In this document: one piece after another, positions 34,489 through 41,460 of the stretch | How the letters are laid out: each line of letters starts with the position of its first letter | Position numbering within the stretch: the stretch's first letter is position 1 | Source of the DNA: Amycolatopsis tucumanensis | GTDB lineage: Bacteria; Actinomycetota; Actinomycetes; Mycobacteriales; Pseudonocardiaceae | Length of the DNA: 52,829 bases | Direction: 5' to 3' | Assembly: GCF_021654135.1 (NCBI RefSeq) | Contig: NZ_JAKGSD010000056.1 | Location: 1-52,829, forward strand | Notes under the pieces: generated by a model | Database searches by the model: none | What the model was told of the DNA's origin: nothing | Seen by the model: the letters and a program-made list of their open reading frames with translations, nothing else | Translations under genes and position numbers: made by a program

Positions 34489-34515
34489 TGAACCGCGTGG
34501 CGGCGGCGGACGTGT
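34489..34515 (+). promoter_or_regulatory. ECF-type promoter for the second lipoprotein gene
   Basis: TGAAC (34489-34493), 17 nt, CGTGT (34511-34515), about 40 nt before the ATG. The -35 reads TGAACC, as at 31593. Confidence 0.7.
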
Positions 34516-34555
34516 GCATTGCGCCGGAAGCGAATTCCCCGAGAAGGAGACGACC

Positions 34556-35434
34556 ATGACCGCGCGCATCGTCCTGCCCGCCGCCGCACTCGCCGGACTC
34601 GCCCTGCTCACCGCGTGCGGGCAGGGCGAGCCCGGCCCGGCCGCCGGCCCGGTCGCGATCCAGCAGGCGGCCGCCGTCCAGCCGGCCGTCGGGCTGGTCG
34701 CGTCCGACGTCGACGGGCTCGGCCCGGTCCTCACCGATTCCAACGGCCTGACCCTCTACCGCTTCGACCGCGACACCGCGCGGCCGCCCAAGTCGGCCTG
34801 CGCAGGCGAATGCGCCACCACCTGGCCGCCGGTGATCGCGACCGGCGCGGTGGACGTGCGCGGGGTCGACGCGAAGCTCGTCGGCACGGTCGCGCGCGCC
34901 GACGGCACCCAGCAGGTCACGGTCAACGGCTGGCCGGTCTACCGCTACGTCAAGGACACCGTGGCCGGCGAGGCCAAGGGCCAGGGCGTCGGCGGCACCT
35001 GGGCGGCGATCACGCCGACCGGGGCGAAGGCCGCCACCCCGGAGACCGCGATCCGCACCACGAACATCCCCGGCCTGGACACCGTCCTCACCGACGGCGA
35101 CGGCCGCACGATCTACCTGTTCACCAAGGACGGCAAGAACCCGCCGAAGACCACGTGCGAGGGCCAGTGCGCCACCACCTGGCCCCCGGTCGTGGCGCGC
35201 GGGGAGACCCGCATCGAGGGCGTCGACCCGGAGCTGGTCGGCACGGTCACCCGCCCGGACGGGACCGAGCAGGTCACCGTCGGCGGCTGGCCGGTCTACA
35301 CCTACACCCAGGACACCGCGCCCGGCCAGGCGAACGGCCACACCGTCGGCGGCACCTGGTTCGCCATCGAGACCAACGGCTGCAAGGTCGCCGCGGAGAG
35401 GAAGCCACTCGCGGCCGCGCCGAGCAGTTACTGA
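34556..35434 (+). CDS. Lipoprotein with two YxFWxxD-type repeats
   Basis: 292 aa. Lipobox LLTAC (Cys21). Two tandem Lipoprotein_15 modules follow. Repeat 1 (about 48-150): LTLYRFDRDTARPPKSAC, ATTWPPV, VNGWPVYRYVKD and GGTWAAITPTG. Repeat 2 (about 165-280): RTIYLFTKDGKNPPKTTC, ATTWPPV, VGGWPVYTYTQD and GGTWFAIETNG. Paralogue of the single-repeat lipoprotein at 30970. RBS AAGGAGA precedes the ATG. It sits between two sigma/anti-sigma gene pairs and has its own ECF-type promoter. It probably co-functions with the redox operon at the cell surface (inference). Confidence 0.9.
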   Translation: MTARIVLPAAALAGLALLTACGQGEPGPAAGPVAIQQAAAVQPAVGLVASDVDGLGPVLTDSNGLTLYRFDRDTARPPKSACAGECATTWPPVIATGAVDVRGVDAKLVGTVARADGTQQVTVNGWPVYRYVKDTVAGEAKGQGVGGTWAAITPTGAKAATPETAIRTTNIPGLDTVLTDGDGRTIYLFTKDGKNPPKTTCEGQCATTWPPVVARGETRIEGVDPELVGTVTRPDGTEQVTVGGWPVYTYTQDTAPGQANGHTVGGTWFAIETNGCKVAAERKPLAAAPSSY

Positions 35435-35457
35435 TCCCCAGCGAGGAGTGAGTGCGG

Positions 35458-36009
35458 ATGCCGGTGCTACGCGCCGCGAAACGGACGGCGGTCGCCGACG
35501 AGGCCCTGATCCGGACGCTGTACGAGGAGCACGGGCGGGCGCTGCTCGCCTACGCCGCCCGGCTCACCGGCGACCACGCCGCGGCCGAGGACGCCGTGCA
35601 GGAAACCCTGGTGCGGGCGTGGCGGCATCCGGACACCCTCGTCAACGGCAAGGGTTCGGTGCGCGGCTGGCTGCTGACGGTGGTGCGCAACATCATCACC
35701 GACCGGTTCCGCGCGAAGGCCGCCCGGCCGGCGGAGGTCGCGGAGGCACCCGCGGCGCCGCCGGTCGCGGCCGACCACTCCGACGCCGTGCTGAACTCGA
35801 TGGTCGTGCTCGACGCGATGGACCGGCTGTCGCCGGAGCACCGGGACGTGCTGACCGAGATCTACTTCCGCGGCCGCAGCGTCGCCGAGGCGGCGGAGAC
35901 CCTCGGGGTCCCGCCGGGCACGGTGAAGTCGCGGTCGTACTACGCGCTCAGAGCGATGCGCCAGACGTTCGGCGGCCGCGGGGCCGCCGTCGGAGAGGTG
36001 GCCGGATGA
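35458..36009 (+). CDS. ECF RNA polymerase sigma factor (second copy)
   Basis: 183-aa group 4 sigma factor, paralogous to the one at 31647. Region 2: IRTLYEEHGRALLAYAARLT, AEDAVQETLVRAWRHPDTL, VRGWLLTVVRNIITDRFR. Region 4: LSPEHRDVLTEIYFRGRSV, EAAETLGVPPGTVKSRSYYA. ATG 35458 has GAGGAG 9 nt upstream; GTG 35452 is possible. The gene follows the lipoprotein gene by 23 bp, so it may be carried on that ECF-driven transcript, giving positive feedback. The stop overlaps the anti-sigma ATG (ATGA). Confidence 0.9.
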   Translation: MPVLRAAKRTAVADEALIRTLYEEHGRALLAYAARLTGDHAAAEDAVQETLVRAWRHPDTLVNGKGSVRGWLLTVVRNIITDRFRAKAARPAEVAEAPAAPPVAADHSDAVLNSMVVLDAMDRLSPEHRDVLTEIYFRGRSVAEAAETLGVPPGTVKSRSYYALRAMRQTFGGRGAAVGEVAG

Positions 36010-36680
36010 CGATCCACGATCCCGGAGCGCTCGCCGCCTACCTGCTCGAAGCGCTCGAGCACGAGGAGATGCGAGCGATGCAGCGGCACCTGAACTCCTG
36101 CCGTCGTTGCCAGGCCGAGGTGGCGTCCCTGCGGATGGCGCGGGCGGCGCTGGAGGTCGTCCCGCCGGAGGCGATGCTGGACGGGCCGCCCGACGGCGGG
36201 GACCTGCTGCTGCAGCGCACGCTCGGCCAGGTCCGCCGCGAACGCGACTCGCGGGTGCGGCGGAACCGGCTGGTGGCCGGGGTGGCGGCGGTCGCGGTGG
36301 CGGTCGCGCTGGGCGCCGGCGGCGTGGTGCTGGGCCGGACGACGGCGCCGCCCACGGTGACCGCGCAGGATCCGGGCACGCGAACGGTGTCCGGCACGGA
36401 CGCGGCGACCGGCGCGACGATGTCCGTGGCGGTCCGGCCTGCCGCCGGATGGGTCCGGCTGACGGCGTCCGTGGGCGGCATCCCGGCAGGCCAGAAGTGC
36501 CGCCTGGTGGTCGTCGCCCGCGACGGTTCGCGCGTCGAGGCGGGCAGCTGGCTGGTGTCCCCGGCGGGGGAGCGGGAGGGGACTTCGCTGGACGGCTTCG
36601 CTTTGGTGGCGCCCACCGAGGTGGCCGCGGTGGCGGTGGAAACCCTCGACGGGCAGCGATTCGTGGAGGTGCCGCTCTAG
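36006..36680 (+). CDS. Zinc-binding anti-sigma factor (second copy)
   Basis: 224-aa single-pass membrane protein with ZAS motif RHLNSCRRCQ (H-x3-C-x2-C). The transmembrane helix is RLVAGVAAVAVAVALGAGGVVLG at about 90-112. The extracytoplasmic domain (MSVAVRPAAGWVRLTASVGG, GQKCRLVVVARDGSRVEAGS, VAAVAVETLDGQRFVEV) parallels that of the anti-sigma at 32204. ATG overlaps the sigma stop. The cognate partner is presumably the adjacent sigma factor, but cross-talk with the first pair is possible because both ZAS domains are similar. Confidence 0.9.
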   Translation: MTIHDPGALAAYLLEALEHEEMRAMQRHLNSCRRCQAEVASLRMARAALEVVPPEAMLDGPPDGGDLLLQRTLGQVRRERDSRVRRNRLVAGVAAVAVAVALGAGGVVLGRTTAPPTVTAQDPGTRTVSGTDAATGATMSVAVRPAAGWVRLTASVGGIPAGQKCRLVVVARDGSRVEAGSWLVSPAGEREGTSLDGFALVAPTEVAAVAVETLDGQRFVEVPL

Positions 36681-36858
36681 ATCAAAGCGCGGTGCCGCGA
36701 TCGGTGCCGTTCCGCCGACCGCTCGGATGCAGCGCCCTCGCCGCGGCGCGCGCTGCGAACTCCCGGCTGGTCCGGCGCGCAGGCGCGGGCTTCCCGCCGA
36801 ACGGTGTCCGGCCGATGTGCGCGGCGCGGCCAGCCGACCGCGACTGGCCCGCGGAAAC

Positions 36859-37278
36859 TCAACCTGCCCGTGTGTAGACCAATTCGAAGTCCAGTTCCCA
36901 GTCCCCGCCAGGCTCCTGCTTCTCCCACGCGCCGTCGATCCGGTCGCCGTCCGCGGAGAACACCCCGGTGAACCGCTGCGCGAAATGCAGTGGCGTGAAG
37001 TCCGCGGTCTCCCGCAGCAGCGTCCACCGCGCGCCGTCGAAGGTCATCGTGTACAGGCGGGCCACCCCGCGCGAGTCGAAGTAGTGCTGGGTGTACCCGC
37101 CGTCCTGCGCCGGGCCCACCAGCGACAGGCTGTCCGGCACCTCCGGCAGCGGCACCTCGGTGCGCTGCGCCAGGTACGTGCCGTCCAGGATCCACTCGAA
37201 CACCGACCGCGCGGGCGGCGCGCCGGGGAACCCGACCTCGACCGTCCACTCGCCGACGAAGATCTCCAGACCGCTCAT
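36859..37278 (-). CDS. DUF1579-like hypothetical protein
   Basis: 139-aa soluble beta-rich protein: LEIFVGEWTVEVGFPG at the start, then SVFEWILDGTYLAQRTEVPL, YTQHYFDSRGVARLYTMTFD and RFTGVFSADGDRIDGAWEKQ. The pattern G-E-W ... Y-x-D-S-x-G ... G-x-F-x-x-D/G fits the DUF1579/lipocalin-like family found widely in actinobacteria; no catalytic motif. I chose ATG 37278; GTG 37287 is possible. Divergent from the response regulator gene by 82 bp. Confidence 0.78.
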   Translation of the reverse strand: MSGLEIFVGEWTVEVGFPGAPPARSVFEWILDGTYLAQRTEVPLPEVPDSLSLVGPAQDGGYTQHYFDSRGVARLYTMTFDGARWTLLRETADFTPLHFAQRFTGVFSADGDRIDGAWEKQEPGGDWELDFELVYTRAG

Positions 37279-37360
37279 CCGGGCCACCCCCAGCCAGTCG
37301 CGAAGAGCCAGGATACCGCCGCCCAGGTAACTCTCAGGAAACTGTGGCACGGTTGTCTGC

Positions 37361-38038
37361 GTGCGAATTCTGGTTGTCGAGGACGAGGCGCCGCTGGCGG
37401 ACGCGATCGCGCGCGGGCTGCGCCGGGAAGGCATGGCGGTCGACGTCGCCCTCACCGGCGACGAGGGGCACGAGAAGGCGAGCATCACACGCTACGACGT
37501 GGTGCTGCTCGACCGCGACCTGCCCGGGATGTCCGGCGACGAGCTGTGCCGCCAGATCGTCTCCTCCGACGAGCTGACCCGCGTCCTCATGCTGACCGCG
37601 AGCGGCACGGTCTCCGACCGCGTCGAGGGCCTGTCCCTCGGCGCCGACGACTACCTGGCCAAGCCGTTCGCCTTCCCCGAGCTGGTCGCCCGCGTCCGCG
37701 CGCTCGGCCGTCGCGCCACCCCGGCCGCGCCGCCGCTGCTCACGGTCGGCGACGTCGAGCTCGACCCGGCCAAGCGCACGGTCCGCCGCGCGAGCGGCCC
37801 GGTCGACCTGACCCGCAAGGAGTTCGGCGTCCTGGAGGTCCTGATGTCCGCCAAGGGCGCGGTCGTCAGCAGCGAGGAGCTGCTCGAGCGCGTGTGGGAC
37901 GAGAACGCCGACCCGTTCACCACGACCGTGCGGGTGACGGTGATGACCCTGCGCAAGAAGCTGGGCGAACCTGGGATCATCGAGACCGTGGTGGGATCCG
38001 GGTACCGGGCACGCGACACCGGCCCCGCGAAGGGGTGA
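37361..38038 (+). CDS. OmpR-family response regulator
   Basis: 225-aa DNA-binding regulator. Receiver domain 1-115 with acidic pair near residue 8 (VVEDEA), phosphoacceptor Asp51 (VVLLDRDLPG), Thr in MLTASG and Lys in YLAKPFAF. The C-terminal winged helix is at 128-218 (VDLTRKEFGVLEVLMSAKG, VVSSEELLERVWDENADPF, VTVMTLRKKLG). GTG start. Translationally coupled with the sensor kinase (GTGA). Similar to TcrA/CutR-type regulators. Target genes are not evident; the neighbouring DUF1579 and aldo/keto reductase genes are candidates by position only. Confidence 0.92.
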   Translation: MRILVVEDEAPLADAIARGLRREGMAVDVALTGDEGHEKASITRYDVVLLDRDLPGMSGDELCRQIVSSDELTRVLMLTASGTVSDRVEGLSLGADDYLAKPFAFPELVARVRALGRRATPAAPPLLTVGDVELDPAKRTVRRASGPVDLTRKEFGVLEVLMSAKGAVVSSEELLERVWDENADPFTTTVRVTVMTLRKKLGEPGIIETVVGSGYRARDTGPAKG

Positions 38039-39174
38039 GTTCGCGCTCGACACGCACGCCGGTGCGCAGCCTGCGGGCGCGCATCACGCTGCTCGCGACC
38101 GGGCTGGCGGCCGGCGTCAGCCTTGTGCTGCTCTGGCTGGCCTGGACGCTGGTCGGCGACGCCGTGGCCGCGGTGCCGCAGATGCCGCCGGGCACGGTCG
38201 TGCGCGTCGACGGCGTGGACGTGGACGCCGCCGCGCTGGCCACGCACCTGCGGGACCACGCGCGGGACAAGATGCTGCTCGCCGGGACCATCGCGTTCTG
38301 CTGCGTGGTGCTGGCCACCGCGATCCTGGCGTGGACGTTCACCTCGCGCGTGCTGCGCCCGCTGCGCGACATCACCGGCACCGCGCGGCGGTTGTCGGTC
38401 GAGTCGCTGGGCGAGCGCATCGGCGAGGTCGACGCGCGCGGTGAGCTGGCCGAGCTGGCGCAGACCTTCGACGCGATGCTCGACCGGCTGCAGTCGGCGT
38501 TCGAGGCGCAGCGGCACTTCGTCGCCAACGCCAGCCACGAGCTGCGCACCCCACTGTCGGTGATCCGCACCGAACTGGACGTCACGCTCGCCGACGACCA
38601 GGCCGACGCCGCCGAGCTGCGCCGCATGGCCGGTGTGGTGCGGGACGCGACCGAGCGGGCCAACCAGCTCGTCGGGTCGCTGCTGCTGCTCGCCCGCACC
38701 GACGGCGCCGGCCTGGTGGTGACCGAGCCGGTCGACCTCGCCGCGCTGGTCGCGAGCGCGTGGCGGGCCGTGTCCGGGGAGGCCGACCAGCGCGGCCTCA
38801 AGACCACCTTCCACGTCGAGCCGGCCTGGACCACCGGCGATCCCGCGCTGCTCGAGCGCATCGCGGGCAACCTGCTGGAGAACGCGGTGCGGCACAACGT
38901 CGACGCCGGCTGGATCGAGGTCACCACCCAGGCCGGGGAGCAGTGGTCGACGCTGCGGGTGCGGTCCTCCGGCGGGCTGGTCGACCCGCAGACGGTGGAC
39001 GAGCTGTTCGAGCCGTTCCGCCGCGCGGGCGTGGCGCGCACCGCCCGCCACGGCGCGGGTCTCGGGTTGTCGATCGTGCGCGCGGCGGTCGAGGCGCACG
39101 ACGGGCTGGTCGCCGCGGAACCGGTGGTCGGCGGCGGGCTGGCCGTCACCGTCCGGCTGCCCGCGACCCGCTGA
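38035..39174 (+). CDS. Sensor histidine kinase
   Basis: 379-aa membrane kinase partner of the preceding regulator. TM1 at about 17-40 (ITLLATGLAAGVSLVLLWLAW), a short extracytoplasmic loop of ~40 residues (VPQMPPGTVVRVDGVDVDA), TM2 at about 81-103. HAMP follows (RVLRPLRDITGTARRLS). HisKA carries His168 in ANASHELRTPLSVIRTE. The HATPase has NLLENAVRHN and HGAGLGLSIVRAAVEAH (G2 box). One odd point: the region usually holding the G1 box (DxGxG) reads VRSSGGLVDPQTVD, lacking the Asp, so ATP binding may be weakened. GTG start. Confidence 0.9.
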   Translation: MSSRSTRTPVRSLRARITLLATGLAAGVSLVLLWLAWTLVGDAVAAVPQMPPGTVVRVDGVDVDAAALATHLRDHARDKMLLAGTIAFCCVVLATAILAWTFTSRVLRPLRDITGTARRLSVESLGERIGEVDARGELAELAQTFDAMLDRLQSAFEAQRHFVANASHELRTPLSVIRTELDVTLADDQADAAELRRMAGVVRDATERANQLVGSLLLLARTDGAGLVVTEPVDLAALVASAWRAVSGEADQRGLKTTFHVEPAWTTGDPALLERIAGNLLENAVRHNVDAGWIEVTTQAGEQWSTLRVRSSGGLVDPQTVDELFEPFRRAGVARTARHGAGLGLSIVRAAVEAHDGLVAAEPVVGGGLAVTVRLPATR

Positions 39175-39176
39175 GT

Positions 39177-39182
39177 TACGGT
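39177..39182 (+). promoter_or_regulatory. Leaderless -10 of the aldo/keto reductase gene
   Basis: TACGGT followed after 7 nt by ATG 39190, which supports that start over the GTG at 39181. It overlaps the end of the kinase gene. Confidence 0.4.
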
Positions 39183-39189
39183 GCTGGGC

Positions 39190-40002
39190 ATGGTCCCTTC
39201 CCTCCGGTTGAACAACGAGATCGAGCTGCCCGCACTCGGGTTCGGGGTGTACAAGCTGCCCGACGACGAGGTCGAGTCGGTGATGCACGTGGCGATGGAG
39301 GCCGGCTACCGCAGCTTCGACACGGCGACCCTCTACGGCAATGAGCGCGGCGTCGGCGCTGCGGTGCGGTCGTCCGGCCTGCCGCGCGAGGAGTTGTTCG
39401 TCACCACCAAGCTGTGGAACACCGAGCACGGCTACGACCGGGCGCTGAAGGCGTTCGACGGCAGCCTGGAGCTGCTCGGGCTCGACTACGTCGACCTGTA
39501 CCTCATCCACTGGCCGGTGCCGGGGCAGGACCGCTACGTGGAGACGTGGCGCGCGCTGGAGAAGATCCTCGCCGACGGCAGGGCCCGCGCGATCGGCGTG
39601 TCCAACTTCCAGATCCCGCACCTGGAACGGCTGATGGCCGAGACCGAGGTCGTGCCCGCGGTCAACCAGGTCGAGCTGCACCCCGGCCTGCAGCAGGCGG
39701 CGCTGCGCGGCTTCCACGAGCAGCACGGCATCGTGACCGAGGCGTGGAGCCCGCTCGCTCGCGGCAGGCAGCTGGACCACGAGGTGATCACCACGATCGC
39801 CCGCAAGCACGGAAAGACCCCGGCGCAGGTGGTGCTGCGCTGGCACATCGAGATGGGGCACATGGTCATCCCGAAGTCGGCCACCCCGAGCCGCATCCGG
39901 GAGAACATCGACATCTTCGACTTCGAGCTGGACTCGCACGACATCGCCGGGATGGCGACGCTGGAGGCCGGCGACCGCCACGGCCCCCACCCCGATGCCT
40001 GA
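39190..40002 (+). CDS. Aldo/keto reductase
   Basis: NADPH-dependent reductase of aldehydes and ketones, 270 aa (AKR5-like, 2,5-diketo-gluconate reductase type). The catalytic tetrad is visible: Asp and Tyr in FDTATLYGNE, Lys in VTTKLWN, His in LIHWPVPG. Further family motifs are GRARAIGVSNFQIPHLERL, QVELHPGLQQ and the C-terminal phosphate-binding VIPKSATPSRIREN. Complete TIM barrel. It ends 5 bp before an operator-like palindrome that precedes the MarR gene. Physiological substrate unknown. Confidence 0.93.
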   Translation: MVPSLRLNNEIELPALGFGVYKLPDDEVESVMHVAMEAGYRSFDTATLYGNERGVGAAVRSSGLPREELFVTTKLWNTEHGYDRALKAFDGSLELLGLDYVDLYLIHWPVPGQDRYVETWRALEKILADGRARAIGVSNFQIPHLERLMAETEVVPAVNQVELHPGLQQAALRGFHEQHGIVTEAWSPLARGRQLDHEVITTIARKHGKTPAQVVLRWHIEMGHMVIPKSATPSRIRENIDIFDFELDSHDIAGMATLEAGDRHGPHPDA

Positions 40003-40006
40003 GGTA

Positions 40007-40021
40007 ATTCGCACCACGAAC
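40007..40021. promoter_or_regulatory. MarR operator-like palindrome upstream of marR
   Basis: ATTCG-N5-CGAAC, one mismatch from the two sites before the luciferase-like gene (GTTCG-N5-CGAAC). It lies directly upstream of TAACCT (40025-40030), a -10 that would give a leaderless marR mRNA starting at 40037. This suggests autoregulation. Confidence 0.6.
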
Positions 40022-40036
40022 TGTTAACCTGGTGGA

Positions 40037-40489
40037 ATGCCCGCACAGGATGACGGCCGGATGGGGATCGTGACCGCCCTGGTGCGGTCCACGTTCCTGG
40101 TGAACGCGGTGTATTCCGAATCGGCCAGGGAGTACGGCATCACGATGCCGCAGGGGCAGCTGTTGTGCGTGCTGATGGCGCGGCCCTACGGCATGACCGA
40201 GCTGGGCGCGGTGCTGCGGCTGGCGAAGTCGAGCCTCACCGGGCTGGTCGACCGCACCGAACGCAACGGCCTGGTCCGCCGCGAGCCGGATCCGCGCGAC
40301 ACCAGGGCGGTTCTGGTCGCGCTCACGCCGGAGGGGAAGCGGCTGGCGGGGGAGTTCTACGCCGAGACCTGCCGCCGGATCGAACAGCTTCCCGCGGGGC
40401 TCGACGCGGCCGACCGCGACCGGCTCGCCGGGCTGCTCGGCCGGGTCGTGACGGACAACGAGGTGCCCCCGGTCTTCCTGGATCGCTGA
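40037..40489 (+). CDS. MarR family transcriptional regulator
   Basis: 150-aa winged-helix regulator. GITMPQGQLLCVLMARPYGM begins the DNA-binding domain, TELGAVLRLAKSSLTGLVDR is the HTH, and GLVRREPDPRDTRAVLVALT is the wing with the conserved D-x-R motif. N- and C-terminal helices form the dimer interface. Leaderless start at ATG 40037. The following luciferase-like gene starts 58 bp downstream and has two copies of a palindrome also found before this gene, so this protein probably represses both. Confidence 0.92.
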   Translation: MPAQDDGRMGIVTALVRSTFLVNAVYSESAREYGITMPQGQLLCVLMARPYGMTELGAVLRLAKSSLTGLVDRTERNGLVRREPDPRDTRAVLVALTPEGKRLAGEFYAETCRRIEQLPAGLDAADRDRLAGLLGRVVTDNEVPPVFLDR

Positions 40490-40497
40490 ACCTTGCA

Positions 40498-40534
40498 GTT
40501 CGTACTCCGAACCATTATTGTTCGTAGTACGAAC
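40498..40534. promoter_or_regulatory. Two tandem MarR operators before the luciferase-like gene
   Basis: GTTCG-N5-CGAAC at 40498-40512 and again at 40520-40534, centres 22 bp apart (two helical turns). Together the two sites form a near-perfect 16-bp inverted repeat with a 7-nt spacer. GGAGG (40536-40540) follows as the ribosome binding site of the next gene. Confidence 0.75.
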
Positions 40535-40547
40535 TGGAGGGATTATC

Positions 40548-41459
40548 ATGACTGCACCTGACGTCGTTTTCGGGTTCGGCGCGCACACCGGCGTCGACGA
40601 GGTGACCGACCTGCTGCGCATGGTCCGGCGAGCGGACGCCGACGGGCTCGACCTGGTCTCGCTGTCCGACCACCCCTACTTCGGGAGCCGCCTGGACGCC
40701 TACGCGACCATCGGGTTCCTGCTGGGGAACACCGAGCGCATCGCGGGTTTCGCCAACGTCACCAACCTGCCGCTGCGGCCCCCGGCGATGCTGGCCAGGG
40801 CGGTGACGACCCTGTCGGCGCTGTCCGGCGGCCGGGTCGTGCTCGGGGTGGGCGCGGGCGGGCTCCCGGACCGGATCGCCGACATGGGCGGGCCGCGGTT
40901 CACCCCGGGCGAGGCGGTGGAGGCCTTCGAGGAGGCGATCCTGCTGGTCAAGAGCCTGGCCGGGGGTGGAGAGCCGGTGACCCACGAGGGACGGCACTAC
41001 CGGGTGCGCGGCATCGAGCCCGCGCCGGTGGCCGCGCCGCCGGTGTGGACCGGGTCGGTCGGGCGGAAGTCGCTCGCCGCGACCGGCCGCGTGGCCGACG
41101 GCTGGCTGCCCGGCCACGCGGCGGACTGGCTGAGCGAGCGGTACCGCACGTCGCGGCCGGTGATCGACGAGGCGGCGGCCGCGGCAGGCCGCGACCCGAG
41201 CGAGGTCCGGACGATCCTGAACTTCCCCGGCCGCATCACCGACGCGCCGCTGGCGAAGACGCGGGACGACGAGGGCCGCTGGATCGGCGGGTCCGTGGAC
41301 CAGTGGGTCGAGGAGCTGACCTCGGGCGTCCTCGAGCACGGGATGTCCGGCTTCATCCTGTTCCCACCGGGCCACGCCGCCCACGACGACATCTCCCTCG
41401 GCCGCTGGGCCCGGGAGATCGTGCCCGCTGTCCGGGAGACGATCGCCAAGGAGGCCTAG
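40548..41459 (+). CDS. LLM-class F420-dependent oxidoreductase
   Basis: Luciferase-like TIM-barrel flavin/F420 enzyme of 303 aa. Typical segments are DVVFGFGAHTGVDEVTDLLR, DLVSLSDHPYFGSRLDAYAT, GGRVVLGVGAGGLPDRIADM, FEEAILLVKSLAGGGEPVTHE, PPVWTGSVGRKSLAATGRVADGW. Actinobacterial members mostly use F420 rather than FMN. GGAGG is 7 nt upstream of ATG 40548. It is probably induced when the adjacent MarR protein releases its two operators. Substrate unknown. Its stop is 1 bp from the stop of the convergent regulator gene. Confidence 0.9.
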   Translation: MTAPDVVFGFGAHTGVDEVTDLLRMVRRADADGLDLVSLSDHPYFGSRLDAYATIGFLLGNTERIAGFANVTNLPLRPPAMLARAVTTLSALSGGRVVLGVGAGGLPDRIADMGGPRFTPGEAVEAFEEAILLVKSLAGGGEPVTHEGRHYRVRGIEPAPVAAPPVWTGSVGRKSLAATGRVADGWLPGHAADWLSERYRTSRPVIDEAAAAAGRDPSEVRTILNFPGRITDAPLAKTRDDEGRWIGGSVDQWVEELTSGVLEHGMSGFILFPPGHAAHDDISLGRWAREIVPAVRETIAKEA

Positions 41460-41460
41460 G

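Noticed and set aside
32588..35341. 900-codon minus-strand frame opposite the DUF1996 and lipoprotein genes
   Set aside because: Composition is typical of a GC-frame shadow, and it crosses three supported genes plus promoters.
40497..40535. Intrinsic terminator after marR
   Set aside because: The inverted repeat is better explained as two MarR operators, since the same palindrome recurs upstream of marR and there is no U-tract.
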